A stretch of DNA of 11,172 bases from an uncultured Candidatus Melainabacteria bacterium (GCA_937895785.1 CALBKW010000119.1:1-11172), one strand, 5' to 3'. Shown: positions 1 to 7,218, counted from the stretch's first letter. Notes: a model not told the origin generated them from the letters alone. Program-made: numbers and translations.

Positions 1-1
1 T

Positions 2-139
2 TTAATGGAAAACGGTGAAAATCGTTCAACTTATGGCGATGTAGCAAGTCATTACAACAATATCTTTAACACTTCGCAAGCAGCTAAAGATTACAGACAT
101 AACGTATACAATGAATTTTTAAGTACAATGTATCAATAA
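2..139 (+). CDS. C-terminal fragment of an unidentified protein (5' end outside window)
   Basis: An open frame runs from the left edge to a TAA at 137-139 and gives 45 residues ending in NEFLSTMYQ. It is followed 7 nt later by a strong terminator, which supports this as the true end of a gene. The visible tail is polar, with several Asn, Tyr and Ser residues and no membrane segment or cysteine. I do not recognise the family. An in-frame ATG at 5-7 exists, but with no sequence upstream it cannot be judged as a start. The gene most likely begins outside the window. Confidence 0.6.
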   Translation, partial: LMENGENRSTYGDVASHYNNIFNTSQAAKDYRHNVYNEFLSTMYQ

Positions 140-146
140 GTTTTTG

Positions 147-183
147 GTAAGGGCGGAGCCTTCGGCTCCGCCCTTACTTTTTT
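147..183 (+). terminator. Strong intrinsic terminator
   Basis: A perfect 13-bp GC-rich stem (147-159 with 165-177) has a 5-nt CTTCG loop and is followed directly by six T residues (178-183). It closes the partial gene ending at 139 and separates it from the dehydrogenase gene starting at 255. Confidence 0.95.
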
Positions 184-254
184 ATAATTAACTACTTGTC
201 GAATATAAATATTTTTCTGATTTACTCATAATATTTTGAAAAAAGGAGCTTATT

Positions 255-1283
255 ATGAGTATAAAAATGTTGATTTTTGATTATAAAGATGCAGAAAAAA
301 AGTTTTTTAAAAGACATCAATTTCATGACTTTGATATTGAATTTTTTGAAAGTAGTTTAAATGAAACAACAGTTGGAAATTTACCGCAAGAAATAAAAGA
401 TACAGCAAGTGTTATCAGTGTTTTTATAACTTCTGAAATTACGCCAAAAATATTAGAGCAATTTCCAAACTTAATGATTATTTCAACTCGTTCAACGGGT
501 TATGACCACATTGATATTGAAGCTTGCCAGTGTAAAAACATAAAAGTTTTGAATGTAGAAAATTATGGGGCATATTCTGTTGTTCAATATACGTTTGCAC
601 TAATGCTTGCACTTGTAAGGCGCTTAATTCCAGCTATAAACGACTCGCATGCGTTCAAATTTGATACAAACAATTACGTTGGGCGAGAGCTTAACACGCT
701 TACGCTTGGTGTAATCGGTACTGGTGCAATCGGAGCTTCTGTCTGCAAAATTGCTCACGCCTTCGGAATGAGAATTTTAGCGTTCGATTATTTGCAACGT
801 CCAGAATTAGTGAAAGATTTTCACGTTGATTATTGTGAAAAAGAAACTATCTATAAAGAAGCCGATATTATCACACTTCACGTACCATTAACAAAAGAAA
901 CACACTATCTTATAACAAAAAAAGAGTTGGCTTTAATGAAAAATACCGCTATAATCATTAATACAGCACGAGGAGAATTGATTGAAAGTGAAGATTTGTA
1001 CAACGCACTTTTAAACAACAACATTGCAGGTGCGGGATTGGATGTAACAGAATGCGAAAAAATTAATCTCGGCTATGGCGATATTACAGAAAAATTGGAA
1101 AATTCTGACAAAGAATGTATTTCAAAGGTAATTATTACACGTCGTTTGAGCCAACTTAATAACGTGATAATTACGCCACATGTAGCTTACAACACACAAG
1201 ATTCAATAAATAGAATTTTAAGTGTAACTTTCGACTCCATAAAAGACTGCTTACAAGGAGGACACGCCAATCAAGTAAATTAG
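255..1283 (+). CDS. D-2-hydroxyacid dehydrogenase (D-lactate dehydrogenase-like)
   Basis: This 342-residue protein belongs to the NAD-dependent D-isomer-specific 2-hydroxyacid dehydrogenases, cytosolic enzymes that interconvert a 2-keto acid and a D-2-hydroxy acid. Visible marks are the Rossmann glycine loop GTGAIG (155-160) with Asp178 placed to bind the NAD ribose, the catalytic Arg239 in TARG, an acidic Glu266 in the GLDVTE stretch, and the catalytic His309 in TPHVAYNT. The N-terminal STRSTGYDHID (78-88) is the usual substrate-loop region. Length is normal for the family. The segment around 270-305 and the ending AYNTQDSINRIL resemble the D-lactate dehydrogenase-like subgroup more than SerA, and no ACT domain is present. 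The start is supported by AAGGAG at 243-248, six nt upstream. Substrate is not decidable from sequence: pyruvate, phosphohydroxypyruvate and other keto acids are all possible. It stands alone on the + strand. Confidence 0.9.
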   Translation: MSIKMLIFDYKDAEKKFFKRHQFHDFDIEFFESSLNETTVGNLPQEIKDTASVISVFITSEITPKILEQFPNLMIISTRSTGYDHIDIEACQCKNIKVLNVENYGAYSVVQYTFALMLALVRRLIPAINDSHAFKFDTNNYVGRELNTLTLGVIGTGAIGASVCKIAHAFGMRILAFDYLQRPELVKDFHVDYCEKETIYKEADIITLHVPLTKETHYLITKKELALMKNTAIIINTARGELIESEDLYNALLNNNIAGAGLDVTECEKINLGYGDITEKLENSDKECISKVIITRRLSQLNNVIITPHVAYNTQDSINRILSVTFDSIKDCLQGGHANQVN

Positions 1284-1298
1284 CGTGTCCTTCTCTTT
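1256..1298 (+). terminator. Probable terminator hairpin enclosing the dehydrogenase stop codon
   Basis: A 12-bp stem (1256-1267 with 1283-1294, one G-T pair) has a 15-nt loop holding most of the last four codons; the final base of the stop codon TAG (1281-1283) is already in the right arm. The T-tract after it is poor (CTCTTT), so termination may be weak. It is the only hairpin seen between this gene and the oppositely oriented gene ending at 1334. Confidence 0.45.
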
Positions 1299-1333
1299 AA
1301 CTACTTTTAACGTACCGACCTAATGTCGTCGAA

Positions 1334-1591
1334 TTAAACTTCAACGAATAATCTTTGTCCAACGATGTTTGGTTTACCGTTATAATATCCTGCAAAATAA
1401 CCACCTTTTACAGGTCTGTTTTTTGCATAATTATTCATATCAACTGTCTTTGTAACAAATGGATTTGGGTTGAATGGATTTGAATCAACTGGTTTTACAG
1501 CAGGAGTTGTAGTTGCTGGAAGTTGTTGACGTACTGCTGGTGATGCTAAAAAGTTATTAAATAATGTAATGATGTTGTTTGTGTTTGCCAT
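1334..1591 (-). CDS. Small hypothetical protein, 85 aa
   Basis: This is an 85-residue protein of unknown function. The start is supported by a GAGGT ribosome-binding site (1599-1603, minus strand) seven nt before the ATG. The N-terminal 20 residues could form a helix (NIITLFNNFL). A Pro/Thr/Asn-rich linker follows (about 24-46), and the tail from 59 is rich in Gly, Tyr and aromatic residues (GGYFAGYYNGKPNIVGQRLF). There are no cysteines, no membrane segment and no signal peptide. It is convergent with the dehydrogenase, 50 nt away, and divergent from the ATP-grasp gene, so it is probably a single-gene transcript. A possible -10 (TAAAAT, 1659-1654) with TTCGAC 16 nt further upstream lies in the divergent gap. 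The good ribosome-binding site makes it likely to be real, but I recognise no family. Confidence 0.6.
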   Translation of the reverse strand: MANTNNIITLFNNFLASPAVRQQLPATTTPAVKPVDSNPFNPNPFVTKTVDMNNYAKNRPVKGGYFAGYYNGKPNIVGQRLFVEV

Positions 1592-1745
1592 AATGTAGAC
1601 CTCGCTCGCTCTTAAAAAATTTCTCTCTCTCGTGTTGTTTTATTTAATGAGAAATTTTAGAAAGTCATATTTTTTGTCGAAATTCTATAAGAAAAATTAA
1701 TATATCTTAACAAATCTCCTACTTTTTATGTAGTATAATGGATTT
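1592..1745. promoter_or_regulatory. Divergent promoter region, with a consensus -10 next to the ATP-grasp ATG
   Basis: This 154-nt AT-rich gap separates two divergent genes. On the + strand a consensus TATAAT sits at 1734-1739, only six nt before the ATG at 1746, and there is no ribosome-binding site between them. The nearest -35-like hexamer (TTAACA, 1707-1712) is 21 nt away, which is too far to be convincing. On the - strand a weaker TTCGAC/TAAAAT pair (1681-1676 and 1659-1654, spacing 16) may serve the small gene. A CT-repeat lies at 1621-1631. Confidence 0.5.
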
Positions 1746-3011
1746 ATGGAAAAAATAAATCGTAAAAATGTATTAATTATTGGAAGTTGTGCAAAAGAAT
1801 ATGCTTTAGCAAAAAAATTATCTGAACTTGATTGCGTGGAAAATATCTACGTTGCAAGCGGTAATGATGCAATGAAAGAATTTTGCACATGTGTTGATAT
1901 AAGAGAAGACGAAGATGTTAAATTGTTAGAATTTGCGATGGAAAATTCCATAGATTTAACCGTTGTTTCAAGCGAAAAAGCGATAAAGGCTGATATTGCA
2001 GGATTTTTTGAAAGCAACGGACAACAAGTTTTTGGTCCAAGCGCAAAAGCCGCTGAAATTTGCACAAGCAAATCTTTTGGCAAAAAATTCATGTATAAAT
2101 TAAGAATACCAACTGCAAAATTTGGTATTTTTGAAAAACAACCTCTTGCGCATGATTACGCAAGAAACGCTCAAATGCCCATCGTTGTAAAAACTGATGC
2201 TCACAGAGATGTAAACGGAATGCTGATTTGCAGTTCTTATTCTATAGCAAAATCTTTTATAGAAGAATCCTTCTTACGCGGTGAACAACGTATTATTATT
2301 GAGGATTACATCTACGGACACGAGTTTTCATTTTACGTAGTTACTGACGGTTACAACGCGCTACCACTTTCAACCGTCGCGAATTACAAATTTGCACTAG
2401 ACGGCGACGGAGGACTTTTAACCTCTGGTATGGGCTGTTATGCGCCAGACTACAAAGTTTCTGATGAAATTGAACACTATATAATGAATGAATTTATATT
2501 CCCGACTTTAGATAATTTGGCACAAAACGGAAAACCATACATCGGAATTTTAGGCTTAGATGCAGTTTTGACACCAGACAATAATGTTGTGGCACTAGAA
2601 TTTAATTCATCTCTACAAGAACACGATTGTCAGGGTGTTTTGTCATTAATGAATGAAAATTTATACTACCTAATGCAAGCTTGCTCTATGGGCTCATTTG
2701 CAGATGACTACCAAAGAATTGATATGAGCGATGAAGTTGCAGTTTCTGCAGTTCTTTCATCTGGAAGAAAAAGCGGTTCTGTAATCACTGGACTTGAAGA
2801 TTTGGACGAAGATACAAAAGTTGCACACTTTAACACAATTAAAAATAAATATCTTGAATATGAAACTGTAGGTGACAGAACTCTTTTAGTTACACGTAAT
2901 GCCAAAACAATAAATCACGCAACGGAAAGTCTTTACGAAGAACTTGATTTAATAAAATACGACGGCAAAAAACACAGAAAAGATTTATGCCTAATGCGTG
3001 AATATAATTAA
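1746..3011 (+). CDS. PurD-like ATP-grasp protein with degenerate active-site motifs
   Basis: This 421-residue protein aligns end to end by eye with phosphoribosylamine-glycine ligase (PurD, purine synthesis, which joins phosphoribosylamine and glycine using ATP), and its length matches that family. Retained features are the N-terminal Rossmann-like VLIIGS, FGPSAKAA (97-104), IPTA (121-124), the SGMGCYAP loop (227-234), the metal-binding EFN (285-287) and a C-terminal domain with a glycine-rich turn. Several PurD signatures are changed: GGREHA reads CAKEYA (15-20), GPEAPL reads SSEKAI (75-80), the ATP loop KADGLAAGKG reads KTDAHRDVNG (149-158), and RFGDPETQ reads SLQEHDCQ (289-296). It could be a divergent PurD, a ligase for another substrate, or an inactive paralogue. 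The frame is intact and no other purine genes are nearby. The start is chosen at the first ATG although it has no ribosome-binding site; transcription may begin on or next to that codon. Confidence 0.8.
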   Translation: MEKINRKNVLIIGSCAKEYALAKKLSELDCVENIYVASGNDAMKEFCTCVDIREDEDVKLLEFAMENSIDLTVVSSEKAIKADIAGFFESNGQQVFGPSAKAAEICTSKSFGKKFMYKLRIPTAKFGIFEKQPLAHDYARNAQMPIVVKTDAHRDVNGMLICSSYSIAKSFIEESFLRGEQRIIIEDYIYGHEFSFYVVTDGYNALPLSTVANYKFALDGDGGLLTSGMGCYAPDYKVSDEIEHYIMNEFIFPTLDNLAQNGKPYIGILGLDAVLTPDNNVVALEFNSSLQEHDCQGVLSLMNENLYYLMQACSMGSFADDYQRIDMSDEVAVSAVLSSGRKSGSVITGLEDLDEDTKVAHFNTIKNKYLEYETVGDRTLLVTRNAKTINHATESLYEELDLIKYDGKKHRKDLCLMREYN

Positions 3012-3039
3012 TAAAATATCGCAAAACTGTATAACGAAT

Positions 3040-3081
3040 ATAAATAAAGCGCCGTGGTGAGTGCCACGGCGCTTTATTTAT
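3040..3081. terminator. Bidirectional intrinsic terminator between convergent genes
   Basis: A perfect 18-bp stem (3040-3057 with 3064-3081) has a 6-nt loop. The core is GC-rich (GCGCCGTGG) and the arms carry AAATAAAG and CTTTATTT, so each strand reads as a hairpin with a U-rich 3' arm. It lies between the end of the ATP-grasp gene (3011) and the end of rph (3088) and can serve both. Confidence 0.9.
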
Positions 3082-3087
3082 CATTAA

Positions 3088-3786
3088 TTACTCATAAAGT
3101 GGAATAATTTGTTCAATACCAGCTTTTGCTGTATTAAAAATTTCCATTAATTGGTTTTGGTCATAAGGGTCGCCTTCTGCAGTTGTTTGAAACTCAATAA
3201 TTTTTCCTGATTTTGTCATTACAACATTTGAATCGACTTGAGCGTGAGAATCTTCTTCGTAGCACAAATCTAAGCGAACTTCTCCGTCTACGATACCAAC
3301 TGAAATTGCGCCAATTTCATCTTTAATTGGATTTTCTTTCAATGCTCCTTGTTCCATTAATTTTTCAACTGCGATTTTTAAAGCAACAAAACCACCACAA
3401 ATACTTGCAGTTCTTGTTCCACCATCTGCTTGAATTACATCGGCATCAATTGTAATTGTCATTTTTGGCATTTTTTCCATATCAACACAAGCTCTAAGAC
3501 TTCTACCAATAAGTCTTTGAATTTCTTGAGTTCTGCCTGAAATTTTGTTTCGTTCTCTTTCACAACGAGTTGAAGTTGATGAAGGCAAAAGAGAATATTC
3601 TGCAGTAACCCAACCTTGAGTTGACTCTTTATCCATCCATTTTGGTTGTTTCATTTCAACTGAAGCCGTTGTTATAACCTTTGTATCACCAAATTCTACC
3701 AAAACTGAACCCAGTGCATTTTTAGTAAAATCTCTTATAAATTTTACAGGTCTTAATTCGTTATTTTGTCTTCCATCTTTTCTCAT
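3088..3786 (-). CDS. rph: RNase PH
   Basis: RNase PH is a phosphate-dependent 3'-to-5' exoribonuclease that trims the 3' ends of tRNA precursors and works as a ring-shaped hexamer in the cytosol. The 232-residue protein is of normal length and covers the whole family: the start MRKDGRQNNELRPV, the GRTQEIQRLIGRSLRA helix (84-99) with phosphate-binding Arg85, DADVIQADGGTRTASI (114-129) with Arg125, and the metal-site acids Asp179 and Asp185 in EEDSHAQVD. It is the last gene of a leftward cluster. Its ATG shares four bases (ATGA, 3783-3786) with the stop of the preceding small gene, so translation is likely coupled. It ends just before a bidirectional terminator. Confidence 0.97.
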   Translation of the reverse strand: MRKDGRQNNELRPVKFIRDFTKNALGSVLVEFGDTKVITTASVEMKQPKWMDKESTQGWVTAEYSLLPSSTSTRCERERNKISGRTQEIQRLIGRSLRACVDMEKMPKMTITIDADVIQADGGTRTASICGGFVALKIAVEKLMEQGALKENPIKDEIGAISVGIVDGEVRLDLCYEEDSHAQVDSNVVMTKSGKIIEFQTTAEGDPYDQNQLMEIFNTAKAGIEQIIPLYE

Positions 3787-4025
3787 TTTCTTATTCGCCT
3801 TTCCTTTTCAAATTCATATTCCCAAGTGTAAGTTTGTCCGCAGTATTTGCAAACCGCATGTTCATTCATAAAATCAAGTGAAGGAACAAAAGAATATCCA
3901 TCAACACTTATTTCAATTTGATTTCTATTGTTATAGTGTTGAGAGAAATTTCTATCACCACCGTAATTTGGTGCAAACATTAATTCAAATTTATCAACAC
4001 TTTTGCAATAACGACATCTAAACAT
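3783..4025 (-). CDS. Small Cys4 protein, zinc-ribbon-like
   Basis: This 80-residue protein has two CxxC pairs, C4-C7 and C59-C62, a pattern expected for a zinc ribbon with the two knuckles at the ends of the chain. The middle is polar and aromatic (SQHYNNRNQIEISVDGYSF), and the tail is charged (EFEKERRIRK). It overlaps the upstream membrane-protein gene by 8 nt (4018-4025) and the downstream rph by 4 nt (3783-3786), which argues strongly that it is a real gene translated with its neighbours. No clear ribosome-binding site is visible, in keeping with translational coupling. The function is unknown. RNA or metal binding is a reasonable guess given the fold and the rph neighbour, but it is only a guess. 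Confidence 0.75.
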   Translation of the reverse strand: MFRCRYCKSVDKFELMFAPNYGGDRNFSQHYNNRNQIEISVDGYSFVPSLDFMNEHAVCKYCGQTYTWEYEFEKERRIRK

Positions 4026-4935
4026 TTTCTTTTTTATCAGCCTTCTTTTTCTTTTTAGAATTAGCTTTAATCATAGCGGTATTAAGCTTTTTATACCATA
4101 ACGTCCAAGCAATCGAACGGATTGGCAATGTATAGCAGATTACAAGAGTTGAAATAACCGTGCCAACAATCATTTTTGTAATCATTAGTGAAGTAATTAC
4201 AAAAGGAACTCCTAACGTTGTAAGCGTTGTATTCCAAGTATTTATTGTGTCTGTAAGCATTGGATCAATTAACATTGTTAATAATGCCATAACCTGAATT
4301 GCGGTTAAAATCAATTCAAAAACTTTGGGGATTAGCCAATATGTTAAAACTCCTACCAATGCCAATAAGCCTAAAGTACCCCAGAAATCTGATTTTACTA
4401 ACGCCCAACTACGTTTAAAACATTCTGTTGGAGTTGCTAATTTCTCAAAAGTGAAAACTTGGAAAATTAAAACTAAGAAAACAAAAATCAATGCGCCAAA
4501 GCCCCACATTGGCGGAAGCATTGCTATTGAAGTAAATACACCAAACAGCAACCATAATCCGATAAAATCAGGAAGTCTTTTTAGTGCAACTTGTTTGTGA
4601 GCATTTATATCATAAATTTTTCCTGATTTTACTGTATTTTCAGCCATTGAAGAAATTGCAACATAGGCTACCAAATATTCCCAAAAAGCTTTGATAAAAA
4701 TTATTAGCCCTGGTATTGTCAAAATTAGAGTTAGTGGCAAAATCATTGATTGGTCTACACCTGAAGTTGTTGCATTAAAAGCAAATCCTAAAGACAACCC
4801 AAAGGCTAGAATTATTCCCGCAAATTGCCCTAAAACAGGAAATGTCATATATTTCATAAATGTAGGCAAGTGCTGTAAATATATGCCCAGCGCTTCTGTA
4901 AATGTACCAAACACAGTCTTATTTTCGTTTGCCAT
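4018..4935 (-). CDS. Polytopic membrane protein of unknown function
   Basis: This 305-residue protein has six or seven predicted membrane segments by eye (about 31-54, 64-98 perhaps counting as one long or two short, 121-140, 143-163, 184-203, 205-224 and 242-272). The motif around 172-187 (CFKRSWALVKSDFW) resembles the conserved stretch of small integral-membrane families of the DUF975 or glycerophosphodiester-phosphodiesterase membrane-domain type; that resemblance is from memory and not firm. The C-terminus is a lysine-rich soluble tail (294-303). There is no signal peptide and there are no catalytic motifs. The start is supported by GAGGA (4945-4941, minus strand), five nt upstream. It is the first gene of the cluster leading into the Cys4 protein and rph. 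Confidence 0.85.
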   Translation of the reverse strand: MANENKTVFGTFTEALGIYLQHLPTFMKYMTFPVLGQFAGIILAFGLSLGFAFNATTSGVDQSMILPLTLILTIPGLIIFIKAFWEYLVAYVAISSMAENTVKSGKIYDINAHKQVALKRLPDFIGLWLLFGVFTSIAMLPPMWGFGALIFVFLVLIFQVFTFEKLATPTECFKRSWALVKSDFWGTLGLLALVGVLTYWLIPKVFELILTAIQVMALLTMLIDPMLTDTINTWNTTLTTLGVPFVITSLMITKMIVGTVISTLVICYTLPIRSIAWTLWYKKLNTAMIKANSKKKKKADKKENV

Positions 4936-4987
4936 AGTTATCCTCGTAAATTTATTGTATAATTATTTTATTATAAATACGGGAAAT
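4936..4987. promoter_or_regulatory. Short divergent promoter region with opposed -10 boxes
   Basis: This 52-nt gap lies between the divergent membrane-protein and PHP genes. It has TATAAT on the + strand at 4958-4963 and TATAAT on the - strand at 4975-4970, six nt apart, so the two promoters would overlap. No good -35 hexamer is seen for either, and the region is very AT-rich, so the match could be partly by chance. Confidence 0.4.
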
Positions 4988-5638
4988 ATGAAAATGGATT
5001 ATAAAGAATTAATTAAGTCATTCACTAAGGAAAACTTTTTAAATAACGTTAATTTACACATTCACACAAAATTTTCAGATGGAGATTTAAGTGTGGAGGA
5101 ACTTCTAAAACAAGCAAAAGACAAAGGTTTTGAACATATTGCAGTAACTGATCACAACACAGTAAACGCATATTTAGAAACTGACTTATTAAACGAAAAC
5201 TTTGTAATCACAGGCGTTGAGTTTGATTGCTGGTACAGAGGAATTTTCTTTCACCTTTTAGGATATGGAATTGACGTTCATAGTGAAGAATTGACCCCAT
5301 TTTTAGCAAAAGATAAAAAAGAAACAGAAGCCGATTGGGTTAGAATTTTTGCACGACGTGACGTGAAAAAACTTATTCAAGCTATCCATAACGCTGGCGG
5401 TATCGCCGTTTTAGCCCACCCTGCTTGTTGCTGGTGTTTTAGCATGGATAATTTTGTCAAAACACTTAAAGACATTGGGCTTGACGGGTTAGAGGTTTAT
5501 TATCCTTACGATAGACACCGAGGAATTATCAAATTTCACTCTCGACATATTATGGAAAAAATTGCAGACAAATACAGTTTAATTAAAACTGGCGGAACTG
5601 ATTGCCATCACGACCTTACACCACTTAGTCAATTATAA
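4988..5638 (+). CDS. PHP-domain metal-dependent phosphoesterase (TrpH/YciV-like)
   Basis: This 216-residue PHP-domain protein keeps the full set of metal ligands expected for the family: HIHTKFSDG (His24, His26, Asp31), TDHN (Asp55, His56), GVEF (Glu78), FHLLGYG (His89), AHP (His144), GLEVYY (Glu169), His187 in KFHSRH, and TDCHH (Asp205, His207). Related TrpH/YciV/RNase AM proteins act on the 5' ends of short RNAs or on phosphorylated nucleotides, using three metal ions. It is shorter than the usual 270-290 residues, mainly between His89 and His144. The same frame stays open upstream to 4691, inside the opposite gene, but the PHP fold begins near residue 20, so that extension is not used. The start is ATG 4988 or 4994; both are in frame and the ribosome-binding site is weak (GGGAAA). 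The gene end overlaps rqcH by 14 nt. Confidence 0.88.
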   Translation: MKMDYKELIKSFTKENFLNNVNLHIHTKFSDGDLSVEELLKQAKDKGFEHIAVTDHNTVNAYLETDLLNENFVITGVEFDCWYRGIFFHLLGYGIDVHSEELTPFLAKDKKETEADWVRIFARRDVKKLIQAIHNAGGIAVLAHPACCWCFSMDNFVKTLKDIGLDGLEVYYPYDRHRGIIKFHSRHIMEKIADKYSLIKTGGTDCHHDLTPLSQL

Positions 5639-7214
5639 TTTCTTGTTCATTTTTGTAAGTCACATAACCCAAGTTTGCGGCAGGCGGTTTACGCAAATAT
5701 TTTCTTCGTGTATAAATTATGCCTATTTTGCTTGAATTTGCACCTTGTGAATTATTTTTTGCCAATTTTGCACACTCAAAAATCAACTCCTCGTTAGGTT
5801 CTTCTCCATTTGGAAGTTTTAGCAAAACATGAGAACCCGCACAATTGTGGGAATGAAACCACATGTCATTATCTTTTGCAAGTTTTGAAATTATAAAATC
5901 ATTTTGCTTATTATTTTTGCCAACATAAACTGTAAAACCTCGAATTTCGTGAGTTTCAATATTACTTACCTGAGTTTTTTTAGGCACATCTTCTGTCAAA
6001 ACTTCTTCTTTAATTTCATTAAGAATTTCGTTATTATCCGCAACCTCAATAGTATAAAGTGTTTGAGTACAATATCCAATTTCATCTTCAAGTTCTTGTC
6101 TTAATTCTTGTAATTTTTCTAATGAACGTTTTGACTTGTTATAAAGCTTGAAATATCTATTTGCATTATCTTTTAGCGTTTTTGTTTCGTCTAAATCAAT
6201 CGTAATTTCTTGATTTGTTTCCCAATCAGTCAAAGTGCAAGTTTTTGAATATTCTTTTAAATTGTACAAATTTGCCATAATCAAGTCACCGTATTTTCGG
6301 TATTTTTCGGCATTTTTTTCTTTTTGTAATTGACGATTAATTTTATCAAGCGAATTTTTTGCCTTTTTTAATCTGTGCTGAATATTTGTTGACAATTTTG
6401 TTTTCAAATTTGCCAAAATTTCTTTATTTTGGTGATATGCAAAATAGTTGTCAATCATCGAATTTACAGACTCTTGTGGAGTTCCTGACAAAATTTTACT
6501 AAACAATGAATATTTTGAATAATCTTCACTGATTACTGGTGAAAGGTGTTTCAATTCAAGAAAATCTTTTATTGTTTCTAAATCTTGTCCTTCGCACATT
6601 TTAGCAAAAGGCTTTGAAAATCCATAAAAATCATCGGCAAGCAAATCAAAATTAATTTGTCCGAAATAGCTTAAAAAATCGCGCTTATTTTGTTTTGGAG
6701 GGTAGATATATGGAACATTTCCACGCATTTCCCTATCACGACTCTTTTCAGCCCCAACATTATGCGCACAGCCCAAAATCATATTCGTATCAGTTGAATA
6801 CAAAACAATATTTGAGTGCTTACCCATAAGCTCAAAAGCCAAGCATAACTGTATTTTTTCTGATAATTCATTATATGCTTCGATATAAATTTCTAAAATT
6901 CTTTCATAGAAAGGTTGTTCAACTCTGCAAATTTTGGCACTTTCGATATATTTTCTTAAAAGCATGCAAAACATTGGCGGTTGTTTTGGAATCTCCAAGT
7001 ACCTTTTTGCCTCGTTATCTTTACTCATAAAACAAACGTGATGCAAGTTTGGCGTGATATTTGCATAAAATTTTCGAGTTTCACCATTATTTCCAAGCGT
7101 AAAAATAAACTCTCTACGTGTCGGTTGTTGAACTTTTTGGATTCTCGCTCCTGTAAAAAAATCGGCATTTTCTTCAACAAAAGCCTTCAAGGTTAAATTA
7201 TCAAAATACATCAT
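5625..7214 (-). CDS. rqcH: RqcH/NFACT ribosome quality-control protein
   Basis: This 529-residue NFACT-family protein was formerly labelled a fibronectin-binding protein. Homologues bind 50S subunits carrying a stalled peptidyl-tRNA and direct addition of C-terminal alanine tails that mark the chain for degradation. Order: NFACT-N (about 1-240, with ARIQKVQQPTRREF 23-36, PPMFCMLLRK 79-88 and GKHSNIVL 131-138), a central coiled coil (about 265-385), and NFACT-R (about 423-529, with RGFTVYVGKNNKQNDF 425-440 and MWFHSHNCAGSHVLL 451-465). The Asp-Arg pair known to matter in Bacillus RqcH appears here as Glu104-Arg105. The start at 7214 (ATG ATG) is preferred over an upstream in-frame GTG at 7241 because an AGAGGT site lies 7 nt before it. 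It is the last gene of the def operon. No terminator is visible, and its 3' end overlaps the convergent PHP gene. Confidence 0.93.
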   Translation of the reverse strand: MMYFDNLTLKAFVEENADFFTGARIQKVQQPTRREFIFTLGNNGETRKFYANITPNLHHVCFMSKDNEAKRYLEIPKQPPMFCMLLRKYIESAKICRVEQPFYERILEIYIEAYNELSEKIQLCLAFELMGKHSNIVLYSTDTNMILGCAHNVGAEKSRDREMRGNVPYIYPPKQNKRDFLSYFGQINFDLLADDFYGFSKPFAKMCEGQDLETIKDFLELKHLSPVISEDYSKYSLFSKILSGTPQESVNSMIDNYFAYHQNKEILANLKTKLSTNIQHRLKKAKNSLDKINRQLQKEKNAEKYRKYGDLIMANLYNLKEYSKTCTLTDWETNQEITIDLDETKTLKDNANRYFKLYNKSKRSLEKLQELRQELEDEIGYCTQTLYTIEVADNNEILNEIKEEVLTEDVPKKTQVSNIETHEIRGFTVYVGKNNKQNDFIISKLAKDNDMWFHSHNCAGSHVLLKLPNGEEPNEELIFECAKLAKNNSQGANSSKIGIIYTRRKYLRKPPAANLGYVTYKNEQEIIID

Positions 7215-7218
7215 AATT

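Noticed and set aside
1847..2092. Minus-strand open frames inside the PurD-like gene (also 2708-2905 and 2890-3084)
   Set aside because: They are antisense to a well-supported protein, have no start signals and show no family resemblance.
4691..4987. N-terminal extension of the PHP protein (frame open to 4691)
   Set aside because: The extension lies antisense to the membrane-protein coding region and has no family counterpart, while a PHP-sized start with an upstream -10 exists at 4988.
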